Source of the DNA: Shewanella sp. KX20019
Lineage (GTDB): Bacteria; Pseudomonadota; Gammaproteobacteria; Enterobacterales; Shewanellaceae
DNA: 64,000 nucleotides
Direction: 5' to 3'
Assembly: GCF_016757755.1 (NCBI RefSeq)
Contig: NZ_CP068437.1
Coordinates: 2,852,001-2,916,000, forward strand
Shown here in pieces: positions 43,937-52,960 of this stretch. The stretch's first letter is position 1; each line of letters starts with the position of its first letter. The translations under genes were made by a program, and so were the position numbers. The notes under the pieces are model-generated. The model had not been told where the DNA came from. It saw only the letters and a program-made list of their open reading frames with translations, and ran no database searches.

Positions 43937-45481
43937 CTAAAATTTAACCATTCCAGAATATTTAACACCCGATAGCTCTGCCATCTCCTTGTGCCAAGTT
44001 GCAAGGTCGTGCTTACTAAATTGCTTCAATTCATCATGGCCGCACGCTCGCGACATCACCTGCATCAACTCCACTGAAGCTGCAAAGAAATTATGCAACT
44101 GCTTTGAGGCTTTAGCCACGTTCAGCCTTTGTCTTAGATCCGCTTTTTGAGTCGCGATGCCTGCTGGACAATTATTGGTGTGGCACATTCTCGCAGCGAC
44201 GCAGCCAATCGATTGCATTGCACTATTTGATATCGCGATCCCATCAGCCCCCAACGCCATCGCCTTAACAAAATCCATCGGGACGCGAAGCCCACCCGTG
44301 ATGATTAAGGTGACTTTGCCGCTGACCCCCTGTTTATCAAGGTATGCTCTGGCTCTTGCTAACGCAGGAATAGTTGGCACACTGATATGATCTCTAAACA
44401 TCTCTGGCGCAGCTCCAGTACCTCCTCCCCGACCATCGAGGATGATGTAATCAGCACTGGCATCTAGCGCAAATTGAATGTCATCTTCAATATGGTTAGC
44501 ACTGAGCTTAAATCCTATTGGAATGCCCCCGGTGACCTCACGCACCCGTTCCGCAAACATCTTAAAGTCCTCAACTGTATGAAGATCTTTAAAGGTCGCT
44601 GGAGATATTGCTGCCGTTCCCGCCTCAATGCCGCGCACTTGAGCAATTCTACCAATATTCTTACTGCCGGGTAGATGCCCGCCAGTCCCGGTTTTGGCAC
44701 CTTGCCCCCCTTTAAAGTGGAACGCTTGCACCCTTTTCAATTTAGACTCATCATAGCCAAAACCCGCACTGGCCAGTTCATAGAAGTATCGTGAATTAGC
44801 GGCTTGCTCTTCGGGGAGCATCCCTCCTTCACCAGAACATATGCCAGTTCCCGCCAATTCAGCCCCAGTCGCCAATGCTATCTTGGCCTCTGCGGATAAT
44901 GCGCCAAAGCTCATATCTGAAACAAATAAGGGGATCGCTAATCTAAGTGGCTTCTTAGCTTGTGGCCCAATAACCAACTCAGTCGCTACCGATACGTCTT
45001 CTAATAATGGTTGTTTTGCCATCTGCGCGACCATAACTTGCAGCTCGTCCCAATGAGGAAGTTGATACCTTGGTACTCCCATAGACGTCATGGGACCGTG
45101 ATGTCCCACTTTAGCAAGTCCATCACGTGCTAGCTGGTGAATAAACTCCACCGTTGGTTCCTCTTTGGTTGCGCTGGCGATCGGGGCGAGACCTGTAACT
45201 TGGCTATCAAGTCCTGGTCCTTCATTTCCCACTTGTTCATTAGAGAACTGCTTGTGAGAACCATCACAAAAGGGCAGGTTTGCGCTATGTTTACAGCGGC
45301 AAAGGTAAGCATCGCCACCCTCTTGCACTGTAAAACTCTTGGGCTTGAACTCAGTTCCAGCATGAGAACCATCGCAAAAAGGTTGGCTTTTGGATCGACC
45401 GCAGCTACAAAAGTAATACTGCTGATCTTTGCTCAATTCGATTTTGATAGGTTTGTTGTCTGCAACAATAGGTTTGCTCAT
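43937..45481 (-). CDS. CDGSH iron-sulfur domains fused to a glutamate synthase-like FMN domain
   Basis: 514 residues. Two CDGSH motifs lie at the N-terminus, each with three Cys and one His: CSCGRSKSQPFCDGSH (Cys25, Cys27, Cys36, His40) and CRCKHSANLPFCDGSH (Cys61, Cys63, Cys72, His76). They should each hold a [2Fe-2S] cluster. From about residue 115 the protein is the FMN-binding central domain of glutamate synthase: LAGTGICSGEGGMLPEE, then IILDGRGGGTGAAPEMF, then CVAARMCHTNNCPAGIATQ with cysteines suited to a [3Fe-4S] cluster. There is no glutaminase domain. The real reaction is unknown; an electron-transfer oxidoreductase is likely. Confidence 0.9.
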   Translation of the reverse strand: MSKPIVADNKPIKIELSKDQQYYFCSCGRSKSQPFCDGSHAGTEFKPKSFTVQEGGDAYLCRCKHSANLPFCDGSHKQFSNEQVGNEGPGLDSQVTGLAPIASATKEEPTVEFIHQLARDGLAKVGHHGPMTSMGVPRYQLPHWDELQVMVAQMAKQPLLEDVSVATELVIGPQAKKPLRLAIPLFVSDMSFGALSAEAKIALATGAELAGTGICSGEGGMLPEEQAANSRYFYELASAGFGYDESKLKRVQAFHFKGGQGAKTGTGGHLPGSKNIGRIAQVRGIEAGTAAISPATFKDLHTVEDFKMFAERVREVTGGIPIGFKLSANHIEDDIQFALDASADYIILDGRGGGTGAAPEMFRDHISVPTIPALARARAYLDKQGVSGKVTLIITGGLRVPMDFVKAMALGADGIAISNSAMQSIGCVAARMCHTNNCPAGIATQKADLRQRLNVAKASKQLHNFFAASVELMQVMSRACGHDELKQFSKHDLATWHKEMAELSGVKYSGMVKF

Positions 45482-45663
45482 GTTCCATCCTTATAGGCTT
45501 CCACTTTCATGGTTTATTCATAAGATTAGAATAAGATCAACCTCTTTGGTAATGCTAAAAGTATAGAGGCCATATCAATACTGTAAGCTAATACCGATTC
45601 AAAAATGACAAAACAGAGAATATTGTTGCTGCAGTCTAGTGAGTTTTGTAAGGAGCTTAAACG

Positions 45664-45692
45664 AAAAAAGCCTCATCTTTCGATGAGGCTTT
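45664..45692 (-). terminator. Terminator of the tRNA-Asp unit
   Basis: AAAGCCTCATC pairs with GATGAGGCTTT around TTTC, and on the minus strand a run of six T follows. It lies 11 bases past the second tRNA gene in the transcript. Confidence 0.92.
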
Positions 45693-45703
45693 CGTCTTAA
45701 TGC

Positions 45704-45780
45704 TGGCGGAGTGGACGGGACTCGAACCCGCGACCCCCGGCGTGACAGGCCGGTATTCTAACCAACTGAACTACCACTCC
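45704..45780 (-). tRNA. tRNA-Asp (GTC), second copy in the transcript
   Basis: 77 bases including an encoded CCA. The minus strand folds into a standard cloverleaf with acceptor GGAGTGG/CCACTCC, discriminator G, D-arm, the anticodon GTC in CCTGTCACG, and a TTCGAGTC T-loop. It is identical to the neighbouring copy except for base pair 5-68, which is U-A here. Confidence 0.98.
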
Positions 45781-45865
45781 TAAACTCTTATAAACATTAA
45801 CCACAAGTTAATGTTTATTCTATTCATTATGTCACTAACAAATAGTCTAAAATTTAGCACTTGAT

Positions 45866-45942
45866 TGGCGGAGCGGACGGGACTCGAACCCGCGACCCCC
45901 GGCGTGACAGGCCGGTATTCTAACCAACTGAACTACCGCTCC
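45866..45942 (-). tRNA. tRNA-Asp (GTC), first copy in the transcript
   Basis: 77 bases including CCA. Anticodon GTC, acceptor GGAGCGG/CCGCTCC; pair 5-68 is C-G. All other positions equal the copy at 45704-45780, which follows 85 bases downstream in the same direction. Confidence 0.98.
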
Positions 45943-45958
45943 ACATCAAGTGCGGTGA

Positions 45959-45987
45959 ATAATACGTAGCCTGTCAAACTCAGTCAA
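45959..45987 (-). promoter_or_regulatory. Sigma-70 promoter of the tRNA-Asp pair
   Basis: On the minus strand TTGACT (45987-45982) and TATTAT (45964-45959) are separated by exactly 17 bases. The -10 lies about 16 bases before the first tRNA, so the transcript begins just upstream of it. No other promoter is seen between the two tRNA genes. Confidence 0.8.
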
Positions 45988-46066
45988 TCAATTTTTGCAT
46001 CAATCATTGTTAACCAGCCAAAAAATGAGCAATCAGGGTTAAAACAAGCCTCCTGCTGAGCTGTGG

Positions 46067-47386
46067 TTAACTCCCCGATTTAGGTCCATCAAAATCTTCA
46101 GGCATAGACAAGTCAATTTCATCTAGCTCTAAGGTTATATTCTGTTGCCGCGTTTCTTTGTCCATTCTTGCTTGAGCCGCCGCGAGTGCTTTTTTCAAAT
46201 TACTGCGCTTGCGAACAAACAACAACACTAATATGCCCAAAATAATCAATAGCGCATTAACGGATATTAACAACAATAGCGCATTTTCCTTGGCGGTACC
46301 TTCAGCTTTTTTAGCTTGAACATCTGCTTTAGCTGCCAGCTCTTCCGCTGACGGCGGTGGCTCTGGAGGTTTAATAAAATTAAAAAACAGTTCAGGTAAT
46401 GTCAGGTAGATCTCTCGCCCTGCTTTGGTGGTACTCACCGCGGTGAGCTTTATTCGATAACTACCAAAGTCATTCACTTTGCTTAAGCTATAGAGGGTTT
46501 CAGTGCTATTAATATCGGAAACGGTAACTTGTAAACGCATGCCGGCAGGCCCAACAAGTTCGGCTTCAACATGAGTCTGCGCCAAATGCAGCTCATTTTC
46601 ATCAACGACAATACGCAGATCCCATTCACCCGATTCGAGATCTTGTGGCGCAACAATGTCCACATTTATCGGTCGAGTCGACAATCTAAAGGGTTCAGAA
46701 TACTGACGTTCAAGCACAGCATTTTTTGCCGTGACTTGCAGTGTGTAACCTCCCCAAGCCTGGGTTAAGTTAAGTTTACTAGTGAAGACACCATCATCAG
46801 GCCGCTCATCTAATGCCTCACCGTTATCCCGGTAGGTACCCACGATAACGCTTCCAGCAGCAAAGTTTTCATCGCCTGGGTTATTGTCACTGATAAATTT
46901 TGCTGTCCAGTTCATTAAGAAATCTAACCCTGGCAGGCGTATCTTTTGCTCGTCACCCATCAAGCGAGCAGTGAGTTTTAAACGCTCACCTTGATACAAT
47001 GGCTGCGGAATAGGGTCCACATCAATGGATAGCGCCGAGACTTTATCAATGATAGAGCCTTCAACCACTTTGCCAATCAATTGCCAGGGGCCTGGCATGG
47101 GATTGTCGATAGTGATCATATCGCCAGTTAAGCCATCCACCCATTTCACGTTTTCAGGATGGCGGCTGACATACCACTTGCTGCCGTCGGGTTTCACTAT
47201 GATGACTGGCGCGCTACCGTATTCACGTTGAATGAGTAGCGTCACACTCTCAACCATATGATCAATTCTAAATCGATTTTTTAATTCTGATGCCTGAGAG
47301 GAGTGGATGACCTCGGCAACGGAAAACTGACTTATCATCAGCCACAAGGATGCAATTGCCACACAAGAAGTTACACGTTTAATCAT
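46067..47386 (-). CDS. TIGR03503-family membrane protein
   Basis: 439 residues from the ATG at 47386, where a signal peptide begins (MIKRVTSCVAIASLWLMISQ); the upstream extension overlaps dnaQ. The exported part holds a vWA-neighbour-like segment QREYGSAPVIIVKPDGSKWY near residues 52-71, then repeated beta-sandwich-like stretches (YQGERLKLTARLMG; DNGEALDERPDDGVFTSKL). Near the C-terminus one helix (ALLLLISVNALLIILGILVLLF split across 373-395) is followed by a basic cytoplasmic tail. The family is found in Shewanella and Vibrio and has no assigned role. It follows dnaQ after 10 bases. Confidence 0.82.
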   Translation of the reverse strand: MIKRVTSCVAIASLWLMISQFSVAEVIHSSQASELKNRFRIDHMVESVTLLIQREYGSAPVIIVKPDGSKWYVSRHPENVKWVDGLTGDMITIDNPMPGPWQLIGKVVEGSIIDKVSALSIDVDPIPQPLYQGERLKLTARLMGDEQKIRLPGLDFLMNWTAKFISDNNPGDENFAAGSVIVGTYRDNGEALDERPDDGVFTSKLNLTQAWGGYTLQVTAKNAVLERQYSEPFRLSTRPINVDIVAPQDLESGEWDLRIVVDENELHLAQTHVEAELVGPAGMRLQVTVSDINSTETLYSLSKVNDFGSYRIKLTAVSTTKAGREIYLTLPELFFNFIKPPEPPPSAEELAAKADVQAKKAEGTAKENALLLLISVNALLIILGILVLLFVRKRSNLKKALAAAQARMDKETRQQNITLELDEIDLSMPEDFDGPKSGS

Positions 47387-47396
47387 AGAGTAAGGT

Positions 47397-48125
47397 CTAT
47401 CCCCGCCAGATACACTGTCCAGATTTAGCAACTAAATCGAGTCGCTCTTCATGTCTAATTAGTTCATCGGCCGTTGCGCTGATCACTTTAAGTTTTGCAC
47501 GATCTTTAGATAGTTTATTTATACCACCGCCCTCTTGTCCCGCCTCTTCACTCGATAGGTTAAACTTCGTTTGCCCACCCGTCATGATGAGGTAAACGTC
47601 AGCTAGGATCTCAGCATCCAGCAGTGCGCCATGGAGATCTCGGCGTGAGTTATCTATGCCATAACGTTTACAAAGTATGTCGAGGTTATTTTTCTGACCA
47701 GGATGAAGATGCTTTGCGATTGCCAGTGAATCGAGAATTTGACAAATACTCGCCGTCTTTGGGCCAATAGGCTGCAACATCGAAAATTCATGATCCATAA
47801 AGCTGACGTCGAAGCTTGCGTTATGCGCCACAATTTCAGCGCCATCGATGAACTCAATAAAGCTCTTGGCAATTTGATGAAATTTAGGTTTATCTGCGAC
47901 AAATTCGTTAGTAATGCCGTGAACTTCAATTGCCTCTGGATCGATAGGCTGCAGCGGGTTGATATACTCATGGTAATGACGCCCCGTTAACTTACGGTTG
48001 ACCACTTCAACACAGCCAATTTCAATAATTCGGTGGCCAAGATAAATCGGACCACTGGCTTGGTTCATACCTGTGGTTTCAGTATCGAGAATAATCTGAC
48101 GTTTAGCGCTTGAAATAATATTCAT
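47397..48125 (-). CDS. dnaQ: DNA polymerase III epsilon subunit DnaQ (proofreading)
   Basis: 242 residues, normal length. It is the 3-prime to 5-prime exonuclease of the replicative polymerase. The DEDDh motifs are complete: Exo I ILDTETTGM near residues 12-20, Exo II HNASFDVSFMDHEF near 99-112, and Exo III HGALLDAEILADVY near 162-175. It is divergent from rnhA across a short shared promoter region, as in enteric bacteria. Confidence 0.97.
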   Translation of the reverse strand: MNIISSAKRQIILDTETTGMNQASGPIYLGHRIIEIGCVEVVNRKLTGRHYHEYINPLQPIDPEAIEVHGITNEFVADKPKFHQIAKSFIEFIDGAEIVAHNASFDVSFMDHEFSMLQPIGPKTASICQILDSLAIAKHLHPGQKNNLDILCKRYGIDNSRRDLHGALLDAEILADVYLIMTGGQTKFNLSSEEAGQEGGGINKLSKDRAKLKVISATADELIRHEERLDLVAKSGQCIWRG

Positions 48126-48197
48126 GTGAATTAATGCATTTCTCAGTTAAATTTTTTGGGTATACTCGCCCAGCACTTTAGCTATGGTATCAACTTG

Positions 48198-48677
48198 ATG
48201 ACTGGACTGAAACAGATCTCTATCTTTACCGACGGTTCTTGCTTAGGAAATCCTGGGCCTGGGGGCTACGGCATTGTAATGAAGTACAAAAAGCAAACTA
48301 ACGAACTCGCCGATGGTTTTGCGCTTACGACCAACAACCGCATGGAGATGCTCGCACCTATTGTGGCATTAGAGGCGCTAAAAGTCCCCTGCCAAGTAAC
48401 TCTAACCAGTGATAGCCAATACATGCGCCAAGGGATCACGCAGTGGATCCATGGTTGGAAGCGCAACGGTTGGGTAACGTCAACCAAACAACCAGTTAAA
48501 AATGTCGATTTATGGCAACGTCTCGATAAGGTTTCGCAACTGCACCAAATCGACTGGCGTTGGGTTAAAGGCCATGCTGGCCATGTCGAAAACGAACGCT
48601 GTGATGACTTAGCGCGTCAAGCTGCAGAGAAAAAGCCAACCCAAGAAGACGGTGGCTATCTCGCGCAGCAAGTTTAA
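48198..48677 (+). CDS. rnhA: Ribonuclease HI
   Basis: 159 residues from the ATG at 48198, which gives the family start MTGLKQISIFTDGSC; an earlier in-frame ATG at 48156 adds residues not seen in RnhA. The enzyme cleaves RNA in RNA-DNA hybrids. The catalytic residues are in place: Asp in FTDGSCLGNPGPGG, Glu in RMEMLAPIVALEAL, Asp in TSDSQY, and Asp in ENERCDDLARQAA, and the basic handle region WIHGWKRNGW is present. It is divergent from dnaQ. Confidence 0.97.
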   Translation: MTGLKQISIFTDGSCLGNPGPGGYGIVMKYKKQTNELADGFALTTNNRMEMLAPIVALEALKVPCQVTLTSDSQYMRQGITQWIHGWKRNGWVTSTKQPVKNVDLWQRLDKVSQLHQIDWRWVKGHAGHVENERCDDLARQAAEKKPTQEDGGYLAQQV

Positions 48678-48689
48678 GCCTTGCAGAGA

Positions 48690-49586
48690 TTAGCTGTCGG
48701 TGTTCAAAAAGTCTTGGCAAAAGGCGATAAATGCCGCACCGATAGCAGTAAAGTTACGGCTCTTATGGTGTATGCGGTAAAACTTACGCTCAAGCACCAG
48801 CCCCTCAACATTGATAACGGCAAGCTCTTTACGACTGATCTCTTTTTCAAGCGTTAACTCTGAGAGCACGCCTAACCCAGCCCCCTGTTTTACCGCCTGC
48901 TTAATCGCATCAGGGGTTGAGAACCTAAACTTCTCTTGTGGCTGCATATCGAGCGTATTGGCTGCATTGACAAAGTAATCGCGGGTGCCAGAGCCCTCTT
49001 CTCGCATGACCCAGGGCTGACCGATGAGTTCATGTGGGCGAACGGTTCTCCCCGCTAATGGATGAGCTGGATGGCAGAAAATGAGTAGGCAGTCTTTGTG
49101 CCAAGCTTCAACAGCAATACGGCTATCGAGACATTGTCCTTCAATAAACCCCATTTCACTTCTAAATTCAAGCACCGCGTTGATGACCGCTTGGCTATTA
49201 TCAATGTCGACATTAACTAACGTGTTAGTATGCTGCTGGCAAAAAGCCACTGCACTTTTTGCTAATAAATAGTTACCTATGGTTGAACTGGCACTCACAT
49301 TTAGATCCCCACCTAACTCAGTGCCAGCTGGTGAAAACGCATGCTCTATCTGATCTATCTTTTGCAGTGCATCGGTTGCTAACGGCAGTAACATACTGCC
49401 CTGCGAGTTTAACCGCAGTCGATTACCGATCCGCTCAAATAATCGAGTATCGAGTTGTTTCTCTAGCTCTGATAATGCCATTGACGCAGCGGGAGAAGAT
49501 AAGTTCACCATCTCCGCAGCTTTCGCCACTTGCCCGCTACGGGCAACAGCTTCAAAGATAGCGAGTTGTTTCAAGGTAATACGCAT
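48690..49586 (-). CDS. LysR-family transcriptional regulator
   Basis: 298 residues from the ATG at 49586, where MRITLKQLAIFEAVARSGQ begins; the extra upstream codons are not LysR-like. The helix-turn-helix covers GQVAKAAEMVNLSSPAASMALSELEKQ (residues 19-45). The effector domain contains AVEAWHKDCLLIFCHPAHPLAGR in the middle. It resembles CysB-like or YeiE-like regulators in general shape but I cannot pick a subgroup. It sits between rnhA and the yafS-like gene, an insertion in an otherwise conserved neighbourhood. Confidence 0.88.
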   Translation of the reverse strand: MRITLKQLAIFEAVARSGQVAKAAEMVNLSSPAASMALSELEKQLDTRLFERIGNRLRLNSQGSMLLPLATDALQKIDQIEHAFSPAGTELGGDLNVSASSTIGNYLLAKSAVAFCQQHTNTLVNVDIDNSQAVINAVLEFRSEMGFIEGQCLDSRIAVEAWHKDCLLIFCHPAHPLAGRTVRPHELIGQPWVMREEGSGTRDYFVNAANTLDMQPQEKFRFSTPDAIKQAVKQGAGLGVLSELTLEKEISRKELAVINVEGLVLERKFYRIHHKSRNFTAIGAAFIAFCQDFLNTDS

Positions 49587-49602
49587 GAATAGTCTTAACC
49601 AT

Positions 49603-50337
49603 TTATTTTGAAGATTGAGAAGTATGACCCGTTCGGCCTGCACTTGGGGCTGTCGACCAGTTAGGTTGCTTAACCTTTCGCTTTGATCTAACGGGTGTAA
49701 GCGGTGTTTCTAGTTTTCTTGCGACCAACACATAGAGACTACCAGTACTCGGTAACCATGATTCCAAGGCATGAGACCAAATACTGTCGCTTTTAACCTC
49801 TTTTAGCAGGTGATGATGCAACAGTCGCTCATCAGCTACGACTTGATAACCGAGTAGTCCAAGCCAGTCTTTAACACGAGATGGCATAAAGAAGCGGCCG
49901 TTCCACGGGATCTCTTGCTGATGCTTAGGCAGCATTTTTCCCAAAAACATCGGGCTTAATGGGTTAAATCCAGCGATAACCAGATAGCCACCCGAAATTA
50001 ACACTCGGTCGACTTCGCGCAACAACCGGTATGGATCAGCTTCAAATTCAAGCAGAAAATTCATCACCACGGCATCGACACAAGCATTCTGAATAGGCAG
50101 CTGGCTATAGTCAGCCACAATATCGGCTTCCGCTTCATCAAAAAGGGAGTATTGGCAACTGATCCCAAGCCCTGTTTTATCTATTTTGGCACTTAGCGGC
50201 CCAAGGCTGAGCATGTAATAACCAAACACTCGCGGCCACCATGAAAACAGTGCTTCTTCTATACTTTCACGTATAACGGGACCGTTTGGTAATTCTGACC
50301 AATGATAAGGTTTTAGCGGAATACCTGTATGAGTCAA
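49603..50337 (-). CDS. SAM-dependent methyltransferase, YafS-like
   Basis: 244 residues. Class I methyltransferase segments are visible: SLGPLSAKID (motif I region near residue 43), ADYSQLPIQNACVDAVVMNF near residues 74-93, and LLREVDRVLISGGYLVIAGF near residues 100-119. The C-terminal tail after residue 220 is basic and Ser/Pro-rich, likely disordered. The position beside gloB, transcribed away from it, equals that of yafS in E. coli. The substrate is unknown. Confidence 0.85.
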   Translation of the reverse strand: MTHTGIPLKPYHWSELPNGPVIRESIEEALFSWWPRVFGYYMLSLGPLSAKIDKTGLGISCQYSLFDEAEADIVADYSQLPIQNACVDAVVMNFLLEFEADPYRLLREVDRVLISGGYLVIAGFNPLSPMFLGKMLPKHQQEIPWNGRFFMPSRVKDWLGLLGYQVVADERLLHHHLLKEVKSDSIWSHALESWLPSTGSLYVLVARKLETPLTPVRSKRKVKQPNWSTAPSAGRTGHTSQSSK

Positions 50338-50444
50338 AGCAATCTCCTGATCGGCTGAAGCTATACTTTAATGACGAAAGCGCTATACAAGCAATAGCTT
50401 TGATAAGTAAACTTGTTTTAGCGCCCAAATTATTAGGATTTACT

Positions 50445-51221
50445 ATGTTAACAGTCACTCCATTACCCGCCTTTGATGATAATTACATTTGGGCTTTGCA
50501 AGTTGCAAATACTCCTGGCGCCTATGTTGTTGATCCTGGTGATGCTAATGTCGTTATCAATTTTCTTGATAAAGCGCAGATACCGTTACTGGGTATCCTG
50601 ATAACACATCACCATCATGACCATACTGATGGCATCGCTAAGCTACTGAGTCATTATGGTAATAATACCCCGATTTATGGCCCGACGATGGAAAATATTG
50701 CCGGTGTCAATATGCCTGTTAGTGCCAATAATAAACTAACACTGCAAAACATTGGGCTCACAGCTGAAGTCATCGAGGTTCCAGGGCACACACTAGGCCA
50801 CATTGCTTATCTGATAGAAGATGTTCTATTTTGTGGTGATACCCTATTCAGTGCAGGTTGCGGCCGTTTGTTCGAAGGCACGCCGAAGCAAATGTTGGCC
50901 TCGCTAATGCAGCTAAGTCACTTAGCCGATAGCACCCGAGTGTGCTGCACTCATGAGTACACCCTTGCCAATCTCGCCTTTGCTAATGCTGTCGACCCCG
51001 ACAACAAACAACTTGCGACATACACTGAACACGCCCAGCAGTTGCGTGCCGCAAACACCCCAACGCTACCGTCGACCATTGCCCTTGAAAAAGCAATAAA
51101 CCCCTTTTTACGCAGTCATACCACAGCAATCCACACATCTTTAGCCGAGCAATTCCAACAACCTATAAATGATAGTGTGCATAGCTTTGCACTTCTGCGC
51201 CAATGGAAAGACAATTTCTAA
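50445..51221 (+). CDS. gloB: Hydroxyacylglutathione hydrolase (glyoxalase II)
   Basis: 258 residues from the ATG at 50445 (AGGA six bases upstream, N-terminus MLTVTPLPAFDDNYIWAL as in the family); the earlier in-frame ATG at 50286 overlaps the yafS-like gene. GloB hydrolyses S-lactoylglutathione to lactate and glutathione, finishing methylglyoxal detoxification. The binuclear metal motif is THHHHDHTDG near residues 53-62, with GHTLGHIAYL, CGDTLFSAGCGRLFEG and CTHEYTLANLAFA following. Confidence 0.96.
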   Translation: MLTVTPLPAFDDNYIWALQVANTPGAYVVDPGDANVVINFLDKAQIPLLGILITHHHHDHTDGIAKLLSHYGNNTPIYGPTMENIAGVNMPVSANNKLTLQNIGLTAEVIEVPGHTLGHIAYLIEDVLFCGDTLFSAGCGRLFEGTPKQMLASLMQLSHLADSTRVCCTHEYTLANLAFANAVDPDNKQLATYTEHAQQLRAANTPTLPSTIALEKAINPFLRSHTTAIHTSLAEQFQQPINDSVHSFALLRQWKDNF

Positions 51222-51311
51222 AAAATACTCTACAATAGCCCGCTAATCCAGCGCCACTAAGCCAGATAACATCTGGCTTTTTTAGGCCTAAATAAAGGAC
51301 ACACATTTTAC

Positions 51312-52874
51312 ATGCGCGTACCCATTTTATTTGTCGCGGGGGGGATTGCCCTGCTGACTGGTTGCCAAACCTTAAGCAACCAACCGACTTCAGAAGGAAC
51401 TCCTGCGGCACCGATTGCAGCAGAAAAAGTCGCCGTAGAATCCGCTCAACCGGAAGTTATTGAAGTGGTCGAAGTCACTGATATTTGGCAACGGATCCGT
51501 CTCGATATGCAGATGGACATTCCCGATGAAAAATTAGTGAGACAGTACCGAGATTGGTATATCAAGCATCCACAACACTTAAAGCGTGTTTCTGAACGTG
51601 CTACACCGTTCATGTTCTTGATTGTAGAAGAGTTAGAAAGACGTAACTTACCTATCGAATTGGCTCTTTTGCCTATCGTCGAAAGTGCATTTGATCCATT
51701 TGCATACTCTCACGGTGCAGCCTCTGGCCTATGGCAGTTCACCTCACCGATGGCACGCCACTTTGGCTTGCAGATGAACTGGTGGTATGACGGTCGCCGT
51801 GATGTACCAGCAGCGACCATTGCCGCACTTGATATGCTCGAATATCTCTATGATAAGACAGGTAACAACTGGTTATATGCGATTGCTGCCTATAATACCG
51901 GTGAAGGCCGAGTCATCAACGCAGCCAAGCGCAACAAGAAAAAGGGTATACCGACTGACTTCTGGCATTTGAATTTACCACGTGAAACTGAGCGTTATGT
52001 GCCGCAGTTATTGGCCCTAGCTGATGTGATTAAAAATGCCGACAAATATGGCATTGTGTTAACGCCAATCAGTAACCAGCCAAAGATTGAAATCGTTGAA
52101 ATCGGTAGCCAAATAGATCTCGCGCTTGCGGCTGAACTCGCAGATATGACGACATCTGAATTACATAAGCTTAACCCTGGATTTAACCGCTGGGCAACAG
52201 CACCTGCAGGTCCGCACAACTTAGTGTTACCCGTTGAAAAGGCTGAAGCGTTTAAAGTCGCCCTAAACGATACTCAAACGAGCGATAGATTAAATTGGGA
52301 ACGTTATAAAATAAAATCCGGTGACAGCTTAGGCGTTATCGCCAAACGCTATCGCACCACAGTTTCGGCGTTGAAATCCGTTAATGATATTAATGGCAAC
52401 ACGATTGTCGCAGGTAAGTTTTTATTAATTCCTGTTGCAGCCAAAAACCTCGATGAATATTTGCTGTCGGCTGATCAACGTAAGAACCGTAAGCAAAATC
52501 AAACACGTGGCCAGCAGAAACTAACATACAAGGTGCGATCAGGAGATTCACTTTGGAAAATAGCCAAACAGCATAAAGTTAAAACATCACAACTCGCTAG
52601 CTGGAATAGCATGGCACCCAAAGATCCGCTTCAAATAGGCCAGAAACTGGTTATTTGGACCGGAGATAGCACTGCTAGCAAGCAAAGCCTGACCGAAGTT
52701 ATGCGTACTATTAACTATAAGGTTCGTAGTGGAGATTCATTAGCAAGAATTGCCAGTAAGTTTAACGTTAAGGTAAGCGATCTTGTACGTTGGAACTCAC
52801 TTGAAAAAAGTAAGTATATTCAGCCTGGCCAGACACTAAAGTTATATGTTGATATGACTAAAGTTCGAGCATAA
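51312..52874 (+). CDS. mltD: Membrane-bound lytic transglycosylase MltD with three LysM domains
   Basis: 520 residues. A lipoprotein signal ends in the lipobox LLTGC (Cys18), so it is probably anchored in the outer membrane. The SLT domain (about residues 95-250) has the catalytic Glu in VESAFDPFAYSHGAASGLW and the NTGEGRVI loop. Three LysM repeats follow (about 338-385, 404-450, 472-516), each beginning with a K-x-GDSL or RSGDSL phrase, for peptidoglycan binding. E. coli MltD has two LysM domains, so one more is present here. The gene lies downstream of gloB as in E. coli. Confidence 0.95.
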   Translation: MRVPILFVAGGIALLTGCQTLSNQPTSEGTPAAPIAAEKVAVESAQPEVIEVVEVTDIWQRIRLDMQMDIPDEKLVRQYRDWYIKHPQHLKRVSERATPFMFLIVEELERRNLPIELALLPIVESAFDPFAYSHGAASGLWQFTSPMARHFGLQMNWWYDGRRDVPAATIAALDMLEYLYDKTGNNWLYAIAAYNTGEGRVINAAKRNKKKGIPTDFWHLNLPRETERYVPQLLALADVIKNADKYGIVLTPISNQPKIEIVEIGSQIDLALAAELADMTTSELHKLNPGFNRWATAPAGPHNLVLPVEKAEAFKVALNDTQTSDRLNWERYKIKSGDSLGVIAKRYRTTVSALKSVNDINGNTIVAGKFLLIPVAAKNLDEYLLSADQRKNRKQNQTRGQQKLTYKVRSGDSLWKIAKQHKVKTSQLASWNSMAPKDPLQIGQKLVIWTGDSTASKQSLTEVMRTINYKVRSGDSLARIASKFNVKVSDLVRWNSLEKSKYIQPGQTLKLYVDMTKVRA

Positions 52875-52898
52875 TACTCTCGAGTATTGCGCAAAACA

Positions 52899-52934
52899 AA
52901 AACGCCGATAAGGTTCACTTATCGGCGTTTTTAT
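52899..52934. terminator. Bidirectional terminator between mltD and the ycgN-like gene
   Basis: AAAAACGCCGATAA pairs with TTATCGGCGTTTTT around a six- to seven-base loop, with T runs on both strands. It sits between convergent genes. Confidence 0.92.
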
Positions 52935-52960
52935 GTGTTTGTTTGATTAATTCAAGCGAC

